DNA of 64,000 nucleotides, taken from contig CAYQNU010000015.1 in NCBI GenBank assembly GCA_964419055.1, forward strand, positions 47,450 through 111,449, written 5' to 3'. Shown here in pieces: positions 16,973 through 25,235 of the stretch (positions within the stretch are counted from its first letter, which is position 1; each line of letters opens with the position of its first letter). Position numbers and translations under genes: made by a program. This stretch comes from CAYQNU01 sp964419055. GTDB taxonomy: Bacteria; Bacteroidota; Bacteroidia; Flavobacteriales_D; Parvicellaceae. The notes beneath the pieces were generated by a model. That model did no database searches and was not told the DNA's origin. It saw nothing but the letters and a program-made list of their open reading frames with translations.

Positions 16973-17602
16973 TTATAGAGATGATTTGATTCCTAATTTT
17001 TCTTTCAAAAATTTACGAGCTTTTGAAAGTTGACTTTTTGAAGTATTTTCCGAAACTTCTAAAATGTCAGCTATTTCCTGATGAGAGTAACCTTCTACAA
17101 CATAGAGATTAAACACCGTTCGATATCCTATTGGTAATTCTTTTAGAGCGTTCATTATTTTTTGAACTTGTATGGATTGTAGTTCCTCTACAGATTCACC
17201 AAAATGATAACGATCTTCCTCATCGGCAATTTTAAAATCATCTACATCATCTGTAAAATTGTGTTTTTTGTTTTTTCTATTATTCGTTAAAGCTGCATTA
17301 ATTACAATCGTTTTTATCCAAAGTGTTAATGAACCTTCATTTTTGCCTTCAAACGTTTCAATTTTTTTGAAAACATTCAAAAATGCTTCTTGTAACACAT
17401 CTTCAGCTTCTGTTTGATTATCGGAATATCTCATTGCAATACCCAACATGGCGCCACAGTATTTATCATACAGCACACATTGTGCTTTACGACTACCTTT
17501 TTTACAACCCAATACAAGTTCATCATCTGAAACAAACGATTCAGATTTTGTTGCTTTTCCTGATTGGGTATTGGTCACTTCTATGCTAATGGTTATCGAC
17601 AA
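16973..17602 (-). CDS. ECF-type RNA polymerase sigma factor
   Basis: 209 residues with region 2 (about 40-105: DKYCGAMLGIAMRYSDNQTEAEDVLQEAFLNVFKKI) and region 4 (about 145-200: LPIGYRTVFNLYVVEGYSHQEIADILEVSENTSKSQLSKARKFL). The region between carries a lysine-rich patch. It should direct polymerase to a small regulon under control of the membrane protein encoded just downstream. The listed start is TTG with no ATG available; the GTG at 17578 is an alternative that would give a more typical N-terminus. The upstream gap to 18076 is structured (separate entry). Confidence 0.88.
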   Translation of the reverse strand: MSITISIEVTNTQSGKATKSESFVSDDELVLGCKKGSRKAQCVLYDKYCGAMLGIAMRYSDNQTEAEDVLQEAFLNVFKKIETFEGKNEGSLTLWIKTIVINAALTNNRKNKKHNFTDDVDDFKIADEEDRYHFGESVEELQSIQVQKIMNALKELPIGYRTVFNLYVVEGYSHQEIADILEVSENTSKSQLSKARKFLKEKLGIKSSL

Positions 17603-17748
17603 CTTATGCTTAGTATTTTACTCAAAAACTACTTGCATCCAAAATAGTTGCCTGCAAGATATAAAATTCTTCGCAATTACTAAAAAAATTTTTTAAAGCC
17701 TCCTCTTTTAGCTTTGATTCAATTAATAATAATTATAACCGAGTTCAA

Positions 17749-18019
17749 TTAAAGTGAGTTCGACCTAAGAATTTTGTCAAATCACTTAATTTACGGAATT
17801 TAAAAATCTTAAGGTTTAAGAAACGTTATATATGATCAAAAAACAAATTGGAATTGTATTTATTGAAAACATTATGAATGGTAAACATCGTCTTTGTCGT
17901 TAAATTTTATTGTGATAGCCTGCTATCCCTCTAAAATTTGCCTAAAACCCAATTATTACCATTCATTTTAACTTCATTCTTATTTCGAACTCACGTTAAA
18001 TTAATAATAATTGGGTTTT
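17749..18019. other. highly structured intergenic element with nested and alternative inverted repeats
   Basis: Between the sigma factor and the RRM gene. Pairings seen, all perfect: GTGAGTTCGA (17754-17763) with 17985-17994; ATGAATGGTAA (17874-17884) with 17956-17966; AAATTTTA (17902-17909) with 17932-17939; GATAGC (17914-17919) with 17922-17927. A competing 15-base pairing joins 17944-17958 to 18005-18019 and overlaps the second stem, so both cannot form together. It is followed by TTTTT. TTAA flanks both ends of the outer repeat (17749-17752, 17996-17999). It could be a leader RNA, an independent small RNA or a MITE-like element. Confidence 0.5.
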
Positions 18020-18046
18020 TATAGTGAGATAACCAAATTATAGATG

Positions 18047-18054
18047 TACATTTG
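18047..18054 (+). promoter_or_regulatory. -7 promoter element TACATTTG
   Basis: TACATTTG matches TAnnTTTG, 21 bases before the RRM start codon. A transcript starting here would exclude the upstream inverted repeats, unless a second promoter lies further up. Confidence 0.5.
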
Positions 18055-18075
18055 TAGGAATTATAAAATATATAT

Positions 18076-18444
18076 ATGAACATTTTCGTTGGAAGTCTTC
18101 CATTCAGTATTGAGGAAGCAGATTTAAGAGAGTCTTTTGAGGCTTATGGAACAGTAGATACTGTTAAAATTATTAGTGACAAATTTACTGGAAGAAGTAA
18201 AGGTTTTGGATTTATTGAGATGCCAAATGATGCTGAAGCACAAAAAGCTATTGATGAGTTGAATGGTGGTACTATCGCTGGTAGAACTATCGTTGTTAAC
18301 AAATCTGAGCCAAAACCAGAAGGTGAAAGAAGAAGTTTTTCTAATAACCGTAGCGGTGGTGGAGATTACAAAGGTGGTGGAAACAATCGCGGTGGCGGTG
18401 GTGGATACAACAAAGGTGGTGGAAACAATCGTGGAGGTTACTAG
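18076..18444 (+). CDS. glycine-rich RNA-binding protein with one RRM domain
   Basis: 122 residues. An RRM (1-80) carries RNP2 NIFVGSLPF and RNP1 GRSKGFGFIEM; a low-complexity tail (90-122) is rich in Gly, Asn, Arg and Tyr (GGGNNRGG repeats). This is the bacterial RRM/glycine-rich type common in Bacteroidota and cyanobacteria, thought to act as RNA chaperones, and a plausible substitute for Hfq, which most Bacteroidota lack. The tail includes two copies of a 21-base repeat. The gene has its own promoter and terminator. Confidence 0.92.
   Translation: MNIFVGSLPFSIEEADLRESFEAYGTVDTVKIISDKFTGRSKGFGFIEMPNDAEAQKAIDELNGGTIAGRTIVVNKSEPKPEGERRSFSNNRSGGGDYKGGGNNRGGGGGYNKGGGNNRGGY
18369..18431 (+). repeat. 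in-frame 21-base direct repeat in the RRM protein tail
   Basis: The 21-base unit CAAAGGTGGTGG + AAACAATCG occurs at 18369-18389 and 18411-18431, 42 bases apart, so the glycine-rich tail repeats in register (KGGGNNRGG twice). Length variation by slippage between strains would be expected. Confidence 0.7.
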
Positions 18445-18469
18445 TCCAAAAAATAAATTAGTTATAAGA

Positions 18470-18499
18470 AAGCTACTCAATTGAGTAGCTTTTTTTTTT
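18470..18499 (+). terminator. intrinsic terminator of the RRM gene
   Basis: AAGCTACTCAA and its exact complement form a contiguous palindrome (18470-18491) followed by a run of T. It lies 26 bases after the stop. Confidence 0.8.
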
Positions 18500-18651
18500 G
18501 TTTAGATGTTTATAAAATCCATTTAAAAGACACAAGATATCAGTAACCTTATCTGATTACCATCGGATTTGGCTTAAAGATTCCTGTTGTTGCGTTAAGT
18601 AGCATCAACAATCATTCAATTTTTATGAAGATGTACTGGAAACGAAAAAAA

Positions 18652-19779
18652 CTACATTTCCATAGCTTTTAAATACAACGCTTCATAAATAGGCAAAATG
18701 TGATGAATATCAAACTTTTCAGCCCCTTTTAATGCATTTTCTTTAAATAATTTCAATTTAGCTGGTGATTGTAATAAATCCAACGCATAATTGGCCATAG
18801 ACTGAACATCACCAACTTCTGACAAATATCCGTCAAAGCCATGCGTTACTACTTCGGGTATTCCCCCAGCATTTGTTGATATAACAGGTACTCCAGATGC
18901 CATAGCCTCCAATGCGGCCAATCCAAAACTTTCTGTTTCAGAAGGTAAGATAAATAAATCTGAAATACCCAATAATTCCTTAGTTGATTTAAGATTACCC
19001 AAGAAAACAACCTTATCACAAAATCCCCATTCTCTGCATTGGCGTTCTACAAAATAGCGTTCGGGTCCATCTCCTGCAAAGAGTAACTTTACATCCACTC
19101 CCTTTTCTAAAGTTAATCGAAATATCTCCATCACGTCTTGCACCCTTTTCACTTTTCTGAAATTAGAAATATGAGTTAATATGAATTCTCCGTTGGGAGC
19201 ATAGCGTTCTTTATATTGTTGATTGTTGGGTAGTCTGTATTCTTCCAAACAAATAAAATTTGGAACAACTTCTATTGGTCTTGTAATTTTAAAATGTTCG
19301 AATGAATCTTTTCTTAAACTCTCCGAGACAGCTGTTACAATTGTCGACTTATTGATGGCAAAGGTAATTACGGGTTCAAATGAAGGATCTTTACCAACTA
19401 ATGTAATGTCGGTACCATGTAATGTTGTAATAAATGGAATCTTTATTCCTTGACTCTCCAATATTTGTTGAGCCATATATGCGGCAGAAGCGTGAGGAAT
19501 AGCATAATGACAATGCAATAAATCAAGCTTTTCATAACGCACAACATCCACTAACTTACTGGTAAGTACTTGCTCATAAGGAGTATGTTCAAATAATGGA
19601 TAATCACTTACTCTTACTTCGTGAAAAAATATATTTGCTCTTAAACTCTCCAGTCTAACTGGCTGACTGTAAGTGATAAAATGTATTTCGTGTCCTTTAT
19701 GAGCTAATGCTTTTCCTAATTCAGTTGCTACTACCCCACTTCCCCCAAACGTGGGATATAATACTATTCCTATTTTCAT
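18652..19779 (-). CDS. bshA: N-acetyl-alpha-D-glucosaminyl L-malate synthase BshA
   Basis: GT4 glycosyltransferase of 375 residues that joins UDP-GlcNAc to L-malate in the first step of bacillithiol synthesis. Features: KIGIVLYPTFGGSGVVATELGKALA at the N-terminus (malate/acceptor side), CHYAIPHASAA, TTLHGTDIT, and the nucleotide-sugar loop PSETESFGLAALEAMASG with the E-x7-E pair. The GSGVVATELG start separates BshA from generic GT4 enzymes. bshB and bshC are not in the window. The gene appears monocistronic. Confidence 0.92.
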   Translation of the reverse strand: MKIGIVLYPTFGGSGVVATELGKALAHKGHEIHFITYSQPVRLESLRANIFFHEVRVSDYPLFEHTPYEQVLTSKLVDVVRYEKLDLLHCHYAIPHASAAYMAQQILESQGIKIPFITTLHGTDITLVGKDPSFEPVITFAINKSTIVTAVSESLRKDSFEHFKITRPIEVVPNFICLEEYRLPNNQQYKERYAPNGEFILTHISNFRKVKRVQDVMEIFRLTLEKGVDVKLLFAGDGPERYFVERQCREWGFCDKVVFLGNLKSTKELLGISDLFILPSETESFGLAALEAMASGVPVISTNAGGIPEVVTHGFDGYLSEVGDVQSMANYALDLLQSPAKLKLFKENALKGAEKFDIHHILPIYEALYLKAMEM

Positions 19780-19885
19780 ACTTCTTTATTAACTGTAAAA
19801 CCGAATCCTTACCATCCGTTGTACAAAGTAACACGAAATCAGTAATATTGTTGAACAAAATGGAATATTAATTCTTTATTTAAAT

Positions 19886-20407
19886 TTAAGGATTTATGGT
19901 ATGGATATCATTGTTTGAAAACTCGATATCATCTTTGACACGTTCCATTTTCATAGCCAAGGTTGCGTATACTTTATCTGTTCGAATCAACCATTGTTTA
20001 GAATCAACATTTCCTTGAGAAGCATGAGCAATATGAAAAAGCACTTCATAACCGAACCTCAGTAACCAATCTAAAGCATTTTTATCGCCTTCCATACCTT
20101 TAATCAAAGCCAATAAATGGGGGCAACGATTTTTCAGCAACCATTGTTGTGCTGAAACTTCATTTCGTAAAGCAAAACAAAACATTCCCAATTCTTGATA
20201 TCCATTTTTTACCAACCAATCTCGAATATCATTATTACCCGAAATCGCTTCGCCCCATGCTACCCAAATCTTAATTGGATAATTGAGTGTTTTAAAATTT
20301 TTCTTTAATAAGGCCAATTCGCTATTCGACAATGCAGATACTGGTAAATTAGAGACCTCCTTTTTATCCTTATCTTCCTTTTTTTTAAATAAATTTTTTA
20401 AGGCCAT
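19886..20407 (-). CDS. helical-repeat protein, function unknown
   Basis: 173 residues with a very basic N-terminus (LFKKKEDKDKKE) and no signal peptide. From about residue 60, four units of roughly 30 residues recur, each with a W-L core: DIRDWLVKNGY, SAQQWLLKNRC, NALDWLLRFGY and DSKQWLIRTDK. They resemble degenerate ankyrin or alpha-solenoid repeats, so a protein-binding scaffold is suspected. I recognise no named family. It stands alone between bshA and pruA. Confidence 0.7.
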   Translation of the reverse strand: MALKNLFKKKEDKDKKEVSNLPVSALSNSELALLKKNFKTLNYPIKIWVAWGEAISGNNDIRDWLVKNGYQELGMFCFALRNEVSAQQWLLKNRCPHLLALIKGMEGDKNALDWLLRFGYEVLFHIAHASQGNVDSKQWLIRTDKVYATLAMKMERVKDDIEFSNNDIHTINP

Positions 20408-20429
20408 ATCTCATTTATGTTTTTAATTC

Positions 20430-20477
20430 AAAAAAGTATTGGAACACCATTATAAAACAGTCTTCCAATACTTTTAA
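20430..20477 (-). terminator. intrinsic terminator after pruA
   Basis: A 13-base perfect stem (20432-20444 with 20463-20475) and an 18-base loop, followed on the minus strand by six T. It lies about 60 bases after the pruA stop. Confidence 0.7.
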
Positions 20478-20535
20478 AGTAGAATGATTTTAATATATAT
20501 GAAATTCTAATACAACAAAAAGGTACAACTTCTTA

Positions 20536-22164
20536 TTATCCTAAAAATGGATAACGATAATCATCTGCTGGAACGTATGTTTCTTTAATGGTTCTTGGGC
20601 TTACCCATCTCAATAAATTTAAATAGGATCCTGCTTTATCATTCGTTCCACTTCCTCTTGCTCCTCCAAATGGTTGTTGACTTACTACTGCACCTGTAGG
20701 TTTATCGTTTATGTAAAAATTTCCAGCTGCATTTGCCAATTTTTTTGATCCCAAATCAATTGCATAACGATCATTTGCAAACAATGCTCCTGTTAATGCA
20801 TATTCTGAAGTTTGATCTACTAATTCTAAGGTTGCTTCATACTCATTTTCAGGATAAACATAAACCGTTACTACTGGTCCAAAAATTTCCTCACACATGG
20901 TTCTGTATTTTGGATTTTTTGTCAACACCACGGTAGGTTGAATAAAATAACCTTTTGATTTATCGTAGTTGCCACCACAATATAGTTCTGCATCAGGGCT
21001 CGTTTTAACATAGTCAATATAATTGGCTATTTTATCAAAAGCTTTTTCACTGATAACGGCATTAATAAAATTAGATGTATCCTCAGGAGAACCCATTTTA
21101 AATGAATTCACATCTTCCTTAACACGATTCAGTACAGCATCTGCAATATTTGAAGGCAAATATACTCTGGATGCTGCCGAACATTTTTGACCTTGAAATT
21201 CAAAAGCACCTCTAGAAATGGCAGTTGCCACATCATTTGGATGAGCTGTTTTATGGGCAATAATAAAATCTTTTCCACCTGTCTCTCCCACTATTCTTGG
21301 GTAAGAACGATAAATATGTAAATTATTGGCAATACTTTTCCATAAATTTCTAAATACTTCTGTGGAACCAGTAAAATGTATACCAGCGAATTCTTTGTGT
21401 GAAAAAATAACTTCGCCTGCTTCCTGACCGCTTACTGTTACCATATTAATTACACCATCAGGTAAACCAGCTGCTTTAAATAATTCCATAATTACTTGAG
21501 CTGAATAAATTTGTGTTTCGGCAGGTTTCCATACACACACATTACCCATAAGTGCGGCACTCATCGGTAAATTAGCAGCAATTGAAGTAAAGTTAAAAGG
21601 GGTTAGTGCAAAAACAAACCCTTCTAAAGGTCTATACTCCAATCGATTCCACATACCTGGATTTGACTCTGGTTGTTGTGCATAAATCTGTTGCATATAC
21701 AACACATTGAATCTAAAAAAGTCAATCATTTCACAAGCCGCATCAATTTCAGCTTGAAAAACATTTTTTGATTGCGCCAACATAGAAGCTGCATTCATTT
21801 TATCTCTAAATGGACCGGCCAACAAATCAGCAGCTTTCAAAAAAATTGCAGCTCGGTGTTCCCAAGCTAAATTAGCCCAATCATTTTTGGCGGCTAAAGC
21901 AGCATCTATTGCTTGAGAAACATGTTCTTTAGTTCCTTGGTTATAATGACCTAAAATATGTTGATGATCGTGAGGAGGAGACAACGGCTTTTTATTGGTT
22001 GTACGTATTTCTTTTCCCCCAATATACATAGGAATATCAATTGGCGATTGACTATACATTTGTTTGTATTTAGCCATCAGTGATTGAATAGCTTTTCCTC
22101 CTGGTGTATAAGGATTAACAGGTTCAGTTGAAGGGTGTGGAATTTGATAAAGTCCTTTAGGCAT
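20536..22164 (-). CDS. pruA: L-glutamate gamma-semialdehyde (P5C) dehydrogenase
   Basis: NAD-dependent aldehyde dehydrogenase that completes proline breakdown to glutamate. The 542-residue length, KGLYQIPHPSTEPVNPYTPG N-terminus and GARGSGTNDKAG signature before the end match the stand-alone PruA type. The general base is E294 in GETGGKDF and the nucleophile C328 in FQGQKCSA. No proline dehydrogenase (putA-type or prodh) gene is adjacent, which is usual in Flavobacteriales. Confidence 0.93.
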   Translation of the reverse strand: MPKGLYQIPHPSTEPVNPYTPGGKAIQSLMAKYKQMYSQSPIDIPMYIGGKEIRTTNKKPLSPPHDHQHILGHYNQGTKEHVSQAIDAALAAKNDWANLAWEHRAAIFLKAADLLAGPFRDKMNAASMLAQSKNVFQAEIDAACEMIDFFRFNVLYMQQIYAQQPESNPGMWNRLEYRPLEGFVFALTPFNFTSIAANLPMSAALMGNVCVWKPAETQIYSAQVIMELFKAAGLPDGVINMVTVSGQEAGEVIFSHKEFAGIHFTGSTEVFRNLWKSIANNLHIYRSYPRIVGETGGKDFIIAHKTAHPNDVATAISRGAFEFQGQKCSAASRVYLPSNIADAVLNRVKEDVNSFKMGSPEDTSNFINAVISEKAFDKIANYIDYVKTSPDAELYCGGNYDKSKGYFIQPTVVLTKNPKYRTMCEEIFGPVVTVYVYPENEYEATLELVDQTSEYALTGALFANDRYAIDLGSKKLANAAGNFYINDKPTGAVVSQQPFGGARGSGTNDKAGSYLNLLRWVSPRTIKETYVPADDYRYPFLG

Positions 22165-22356
22165 AATCGGATATTTTTAGGTTTCTAATTTGAATACAAA
22201 GTTAACGGTTACATTCTTGTTTCTTTTCATTTTTATTAAAAAAAGACATCATTTTTAAACAACTCAATTCACATTTGATAGTTAGCAATCAAAAACATTC
22301 TGAGTTCCAGAATACAAGTTAAAGATTGATATTTGTTGAATCAATTCAAATGCTTT

Positions 22357-24018
22357 ATGAAAAAATATTATCACAGCCTACTCCTACTGCTTACTGCTCT
22401 AATAGTGCAATGCGGACAAACTAAAGATAATGAAGATGATTTGAAAGGTAAAAAAATATTTAGATACAACGAATCTGCCGGAATAACTACACTTGACCCT
22501 GCTTTGGTTAGAAGATTTGAGGATTTCCTTGCAATAGAGCAATTATTTAATGGATTGGTTACATTGGATGAATCCATGAAATTGTCACCAGCATTGGCGC
22601 ATTCTTGGGAAATTTCACCTGATGGAAAAGTATATACCTTTTATTTAAGAACCGATGTTTTATTTAATAATCATGAATTGTTTGAAGCTGATTCGGAAAG
22701 AAAATTTACCGCGAAAGATGCTGCCTATTCTTTTTTCAGGATCATTGACCCAGTAACAGCTTCTCCTGGAAAGTATATATTTGACAATTTAGCATTTGAC
22801 GCATCATCTGGGTTTAAAGGAATAGAAGCAGTAAATGATTCTATACTTAAAATATATTTGAAAGAACCTCAACCTTCTTTTATTTACCAACTTTCATTAC
22901 CCTATTGTGTAGTTGTTCCCTCCAAAATTGTTGACTATTATGGGAATAATTTCGGACAAAACCCATTAGGTACAGGTCCTTTTTATGTAAAGAAATGGAA
23001 AATGGATTCAAAATTAGTACTGCTAAAAAATGAAGACTATTTTGAAAAAGATTCAGAAGGTAATCCATTACCTTACATTGATGCTGTGGCAGTTACCTTT
23101 ATCAATGACCCTCACATTGAATTTCTTCAGTTAAAATCAGGAAAATTAGATATGATTTCTGGATTTAATGACAACGATAAAGATGAACTATTAGACCACG
23201 ATGGAAACTTACAAAATTCACTAAAGGAGCAATTTTATTTACAAAAGACCCCTTGGTTAAACACCGACTACATTGGCATTTTGATGGATGAATCCTTTTT
23301 TGCCAAATCAAGCAATCCTTTAGCTGAGAAAAAAATAAGACAAGCCATTGCCCATTGTTTAGACAAATATAAATTAGTGAAATATACACGAAATGGTGTT
23401 GGAAAACCTGCCAATTATGGATTTGTTCCGCTAGGAATGCCCGGTTTTGATGACATCAAAATAGATGGTATAAAATACGATATTGAAGCGGCCCAAAAAT
23501 TATTGGTGGAAGCTGGATTTCCACAAGGAAAAGGATTACCGGTTATAAAACTTACCGCTGCAGAAAGTTATAAGTCACTCTGTGAATTTATTCAAACTTC
23601 CTGTGCCGAAATTGGTATTAAAATAGAAATAATAGTGGTGACTGCTGCGGTATTGAATCAACATATTGCACAATTTGAAGCTCCTTTTTATCGTAAATCT
23701 TGGATTGCGGATTTCCCAGATGCAATCAATTATTTTCAATTATTTTATAGTGGAAATTTTTATCCTGAAAATGGCTCAAATTATACTCATTTTAAAAATG
23801 AAGCGTTTGATAATTACTATGAACTTTCATTAAAAGAAAACATCGATTCCATTCGATTTACCTATTATAAAGAGATGCAAATCATTTTAAATGAGGAACT
23901 ACCGGTTATACCATTATTTTATGCTGAAACATTGCGTTTTGTAAATAATAGAGTGACAGGTTTACAAAGCAATGCACTCAATATGTTGAGCTTAAAAAGT
24001 GTCCAATTGAAAGATTGA
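22357..24018 (+). CDS. peptide/nickel ABC transporter substrate-binding lipoprotein
   Basis: A family 5 solute-binding protein (SBP_bac_5, DppA/OppA type) of about 553 residues. It begins MKKYYHSLLLLLTALIVQCG, a lipoprotein signal with lipidated cysteine in LIVQCG. Typical motifs follow: TLDPALVRRFEDFLAIEQLFNGLV, LAHSWEISPDGKVYTFYLR, the GTGPFYVKKWK segment and EKKIRQAIAHCLDK. The adjacent permease and ATPase genes are absent, so it may work with an unlinked transporter. An in-frame TTG at 22333 is rejected because the ATG at 22357 gives a normal signal peptide. Confidence 0.9.
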   Translation: MKKYYHSLLLLLTALIVQCGQTKDNEDDLKGKKIFRYNESAGITTLDPALVRRFEDFLAIEQLFNGLVTLDESMKLSPALAHSWEISPDGKVYTFYLRTDVLFNNHELFEADSERKFTAKDAAYSFFRIIDPVTASPGKYIFDNLAFDASSGFKGIEAVNDSILKIYLKEPQPSFIYQLSLPYCVVVPSKIVDYYGNNFGQNPLGTGPFYVKKWKMDSKLVLLKNEDYFEKDSEGNPLPYIDAVAVTFINDPHIEFLQLKSGKLDMISGFNDNDKDELLDHDGNLQNSLKEQFYLQKTPWLNTDYIGILMDESFFAKSSNPLAEKKIRQAIAHCLDKYKLVKYTRNGVGKPANYGFVPLGMPGFDDIKIDGIKYDIEAAQKLLVEAGFPQGKGLPVIKLTAAESYKSLCEFIQTSCAEIGIKIEIIVVTAAVLNQHIAQFEAPFYRKSWIADFPDAINYFQLFYSGNFYPENGSNYTHFKNEAFDNYYELSLKENIDSIRFTYYKEMQIILNEELPVIPLFYAETLRFVNNRVTGLQSNALNMLSLKSVQLKD

Positions 24019-24071
24019 AAAAGGCAAATTTAGTTAGATAATAATAAGCCAAAAAAATAAAATTGATAATA

Positions 24072-24452
24072 CTATCCTTGAATGCTTATGCATTCAATGG
24101 CTATTTCGATTATTTTACGATAATCTTCTGCAATTTTTAAAATATCATCATCGTCTTCTTCATAATACCATTTTAAGGTAACACTTTCGGCTCCGTATAA
24201 TGATTGAAAACGTTTGAGTAAATTGAGAATAGCAATTAATGAGGAAGAGGAAACATAGCTAAAAGATGCCTCTATTTCAAAAGAAGAAGCTATTTTTCGA
24301 GATTCTGCAACCCAAACCATTAATGGATCATAAAATTTCTTAGAATTCTCTGGAAACGAACTGCCCTCTAACCTCAAAAATCCTTTGGTCATTGAACCAA
24401 TAACTTTTGGGGTGTTTTTTGTTGCAGCAATATTTAATTCGTTTTCAGACAT
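24072..24452 (-). CDS. siaC: SiaC-family regulatory phosphoprotein (DUF1987)
   Basis: 126-residue cytosolic protein of the SiaC/DUF1987 family, whose members are anti-sigma-antagonist-like switches phosphorylated on a threonine or serine. GFLRLEGSSFPENSKKFYDPLMVWV is the family signature; the SxPxN/S phospho-site region lies in it (GSSFPEN). FEIEASFSYVSSSSLIAILNLLKRF is the central helix-strand unit. It is 15 bases downstream of a siaB-like kinase gene, so the two form an operon. In Pseudomonas, SiaC activates a diguanylate cyclase; no such enzyme is nearby. Confidence 0.88.
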   Translation of the reverse strand: MSENELNIAATKNTPKVIGSMTKGFLRLEGSSFPENSKKFYDPLMVWVAESRKIASSFEIEASFSYVSSSSLIAILNLLKRFQSLYGAESVTLKWYYEEDDDDILKIAEDYRKIIEIAIECISIQG

Positions 24453-24467
24453 AAAAGGTTTAGTACA

Positions 24468-25046
24468 TTATTCTCTATCAACAGTTACTTTTAGATCATA
24501 ATGCGAAATCAGTTCATCAATAGTTACGAAATGCCCAAAAATATTATTTTTTGATTTCATAGCCATAGTAATGTATCCCAATCCTGCACCACCTTTTGAG
24601 CTAATAATTCCATTGGTAAGAACACTTAAATACAATTGTTTAATTTCTTCTTCATTTAGAGCATTGACTTGGTCGATGCGTTCATTAATGCGATTAATGT
24701 TTTTATTAAACACTAAATTACCTAAATAAATTCTGTATTTGTCTGTTGATTGAGTTATAATGAAAAAGGATGTTTGCTCTCCATTGGCGTCACTTTCTCC
24801 GTGAAGTCTAACGTTTTGTAGACCTTCAACTAAAATACTAAATATTCGTTTAACAACACCTTTTTTCTCACCAGATTCCAACAATCGTTGCTCAATTTCT
24901 TCAACAACATTATTTACAAAATCCTGAGAGAAAAATCCAAAATGGCTGATAAAAACGGCTGCGTTATAAGCGTCAGTATCACCATCGATAATTTCATCGA
25001 AACGTTTCCGGCATACCTCCCTTACAAAATTTTGCAATGTGCTCAT
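24468..25046 (-). CDS. siaB: SiaB-family protein kinase (DUF6272)
   Basis: 192-residue protein with a degenerate HATPase/GHKL fold: FSILVEGLQNVRLHGES is the N-box-like motif with the E and N residues, and SSKGGAGLGYITMAMKS is the G-box. SiaB kinases phosphorylate SiaC, opposing a PP2C phosphatase (SiaA). The siaC gene follows by 15 bases, which supports the pair. No SiaA gene is adjacent; a SpoIIE-type phosphatase at 9224-10120 is the only visible candidate. Confidence 0.87.
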   Translation of the reverse strand: MSTLQNFVREVCRKRFDEIIDGDTDAYNAAVFISHFGFFSQDFVNNVVEEIEQRLLESGEKKGVVKRIFSILVEGLQNVRLHGESDANGEQTSFFIITQSTDKYRIYLGNLVFNKNINRINERIDQVNALNEEEIKQLYLSVLTNGIISSKGGAGLGYITMAMKSKNNIFGHFVTIDELISHYDLKVTVDRE

Positions 25047-25235
25047 CTAGTAATTAATCTCTCTTAGTAATCCATTTGCAACAAATGTATAAATTCCTTT
25101 GATAGTAAAGATAATTACTCTATTTTAATTTATACATAGAAGAATGTTAATTTCATTCTTTTGCATGACAAACTACCCTTCCGGAATGATAAAAATTACA
25201 ACAATTTGGATGAAATTTTTGTTGCTTAGCTGTGA

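Noticed and set aside
17831..17902. 23-codon frame (MIKKQIGIVFIENIMNGKHRLCR) in the structured gap before the RRM gene
   Set aside because: Very short, with no promoter or conserved features; the region is better explained by inverted repeats. A leader peptide cannot be ruled out.
18124..18480. 118-codon antisense open frame over the RRM gene
   Set aside because: Threonine/serine-rich complement of the glycine-rich tail; a shadow frame.
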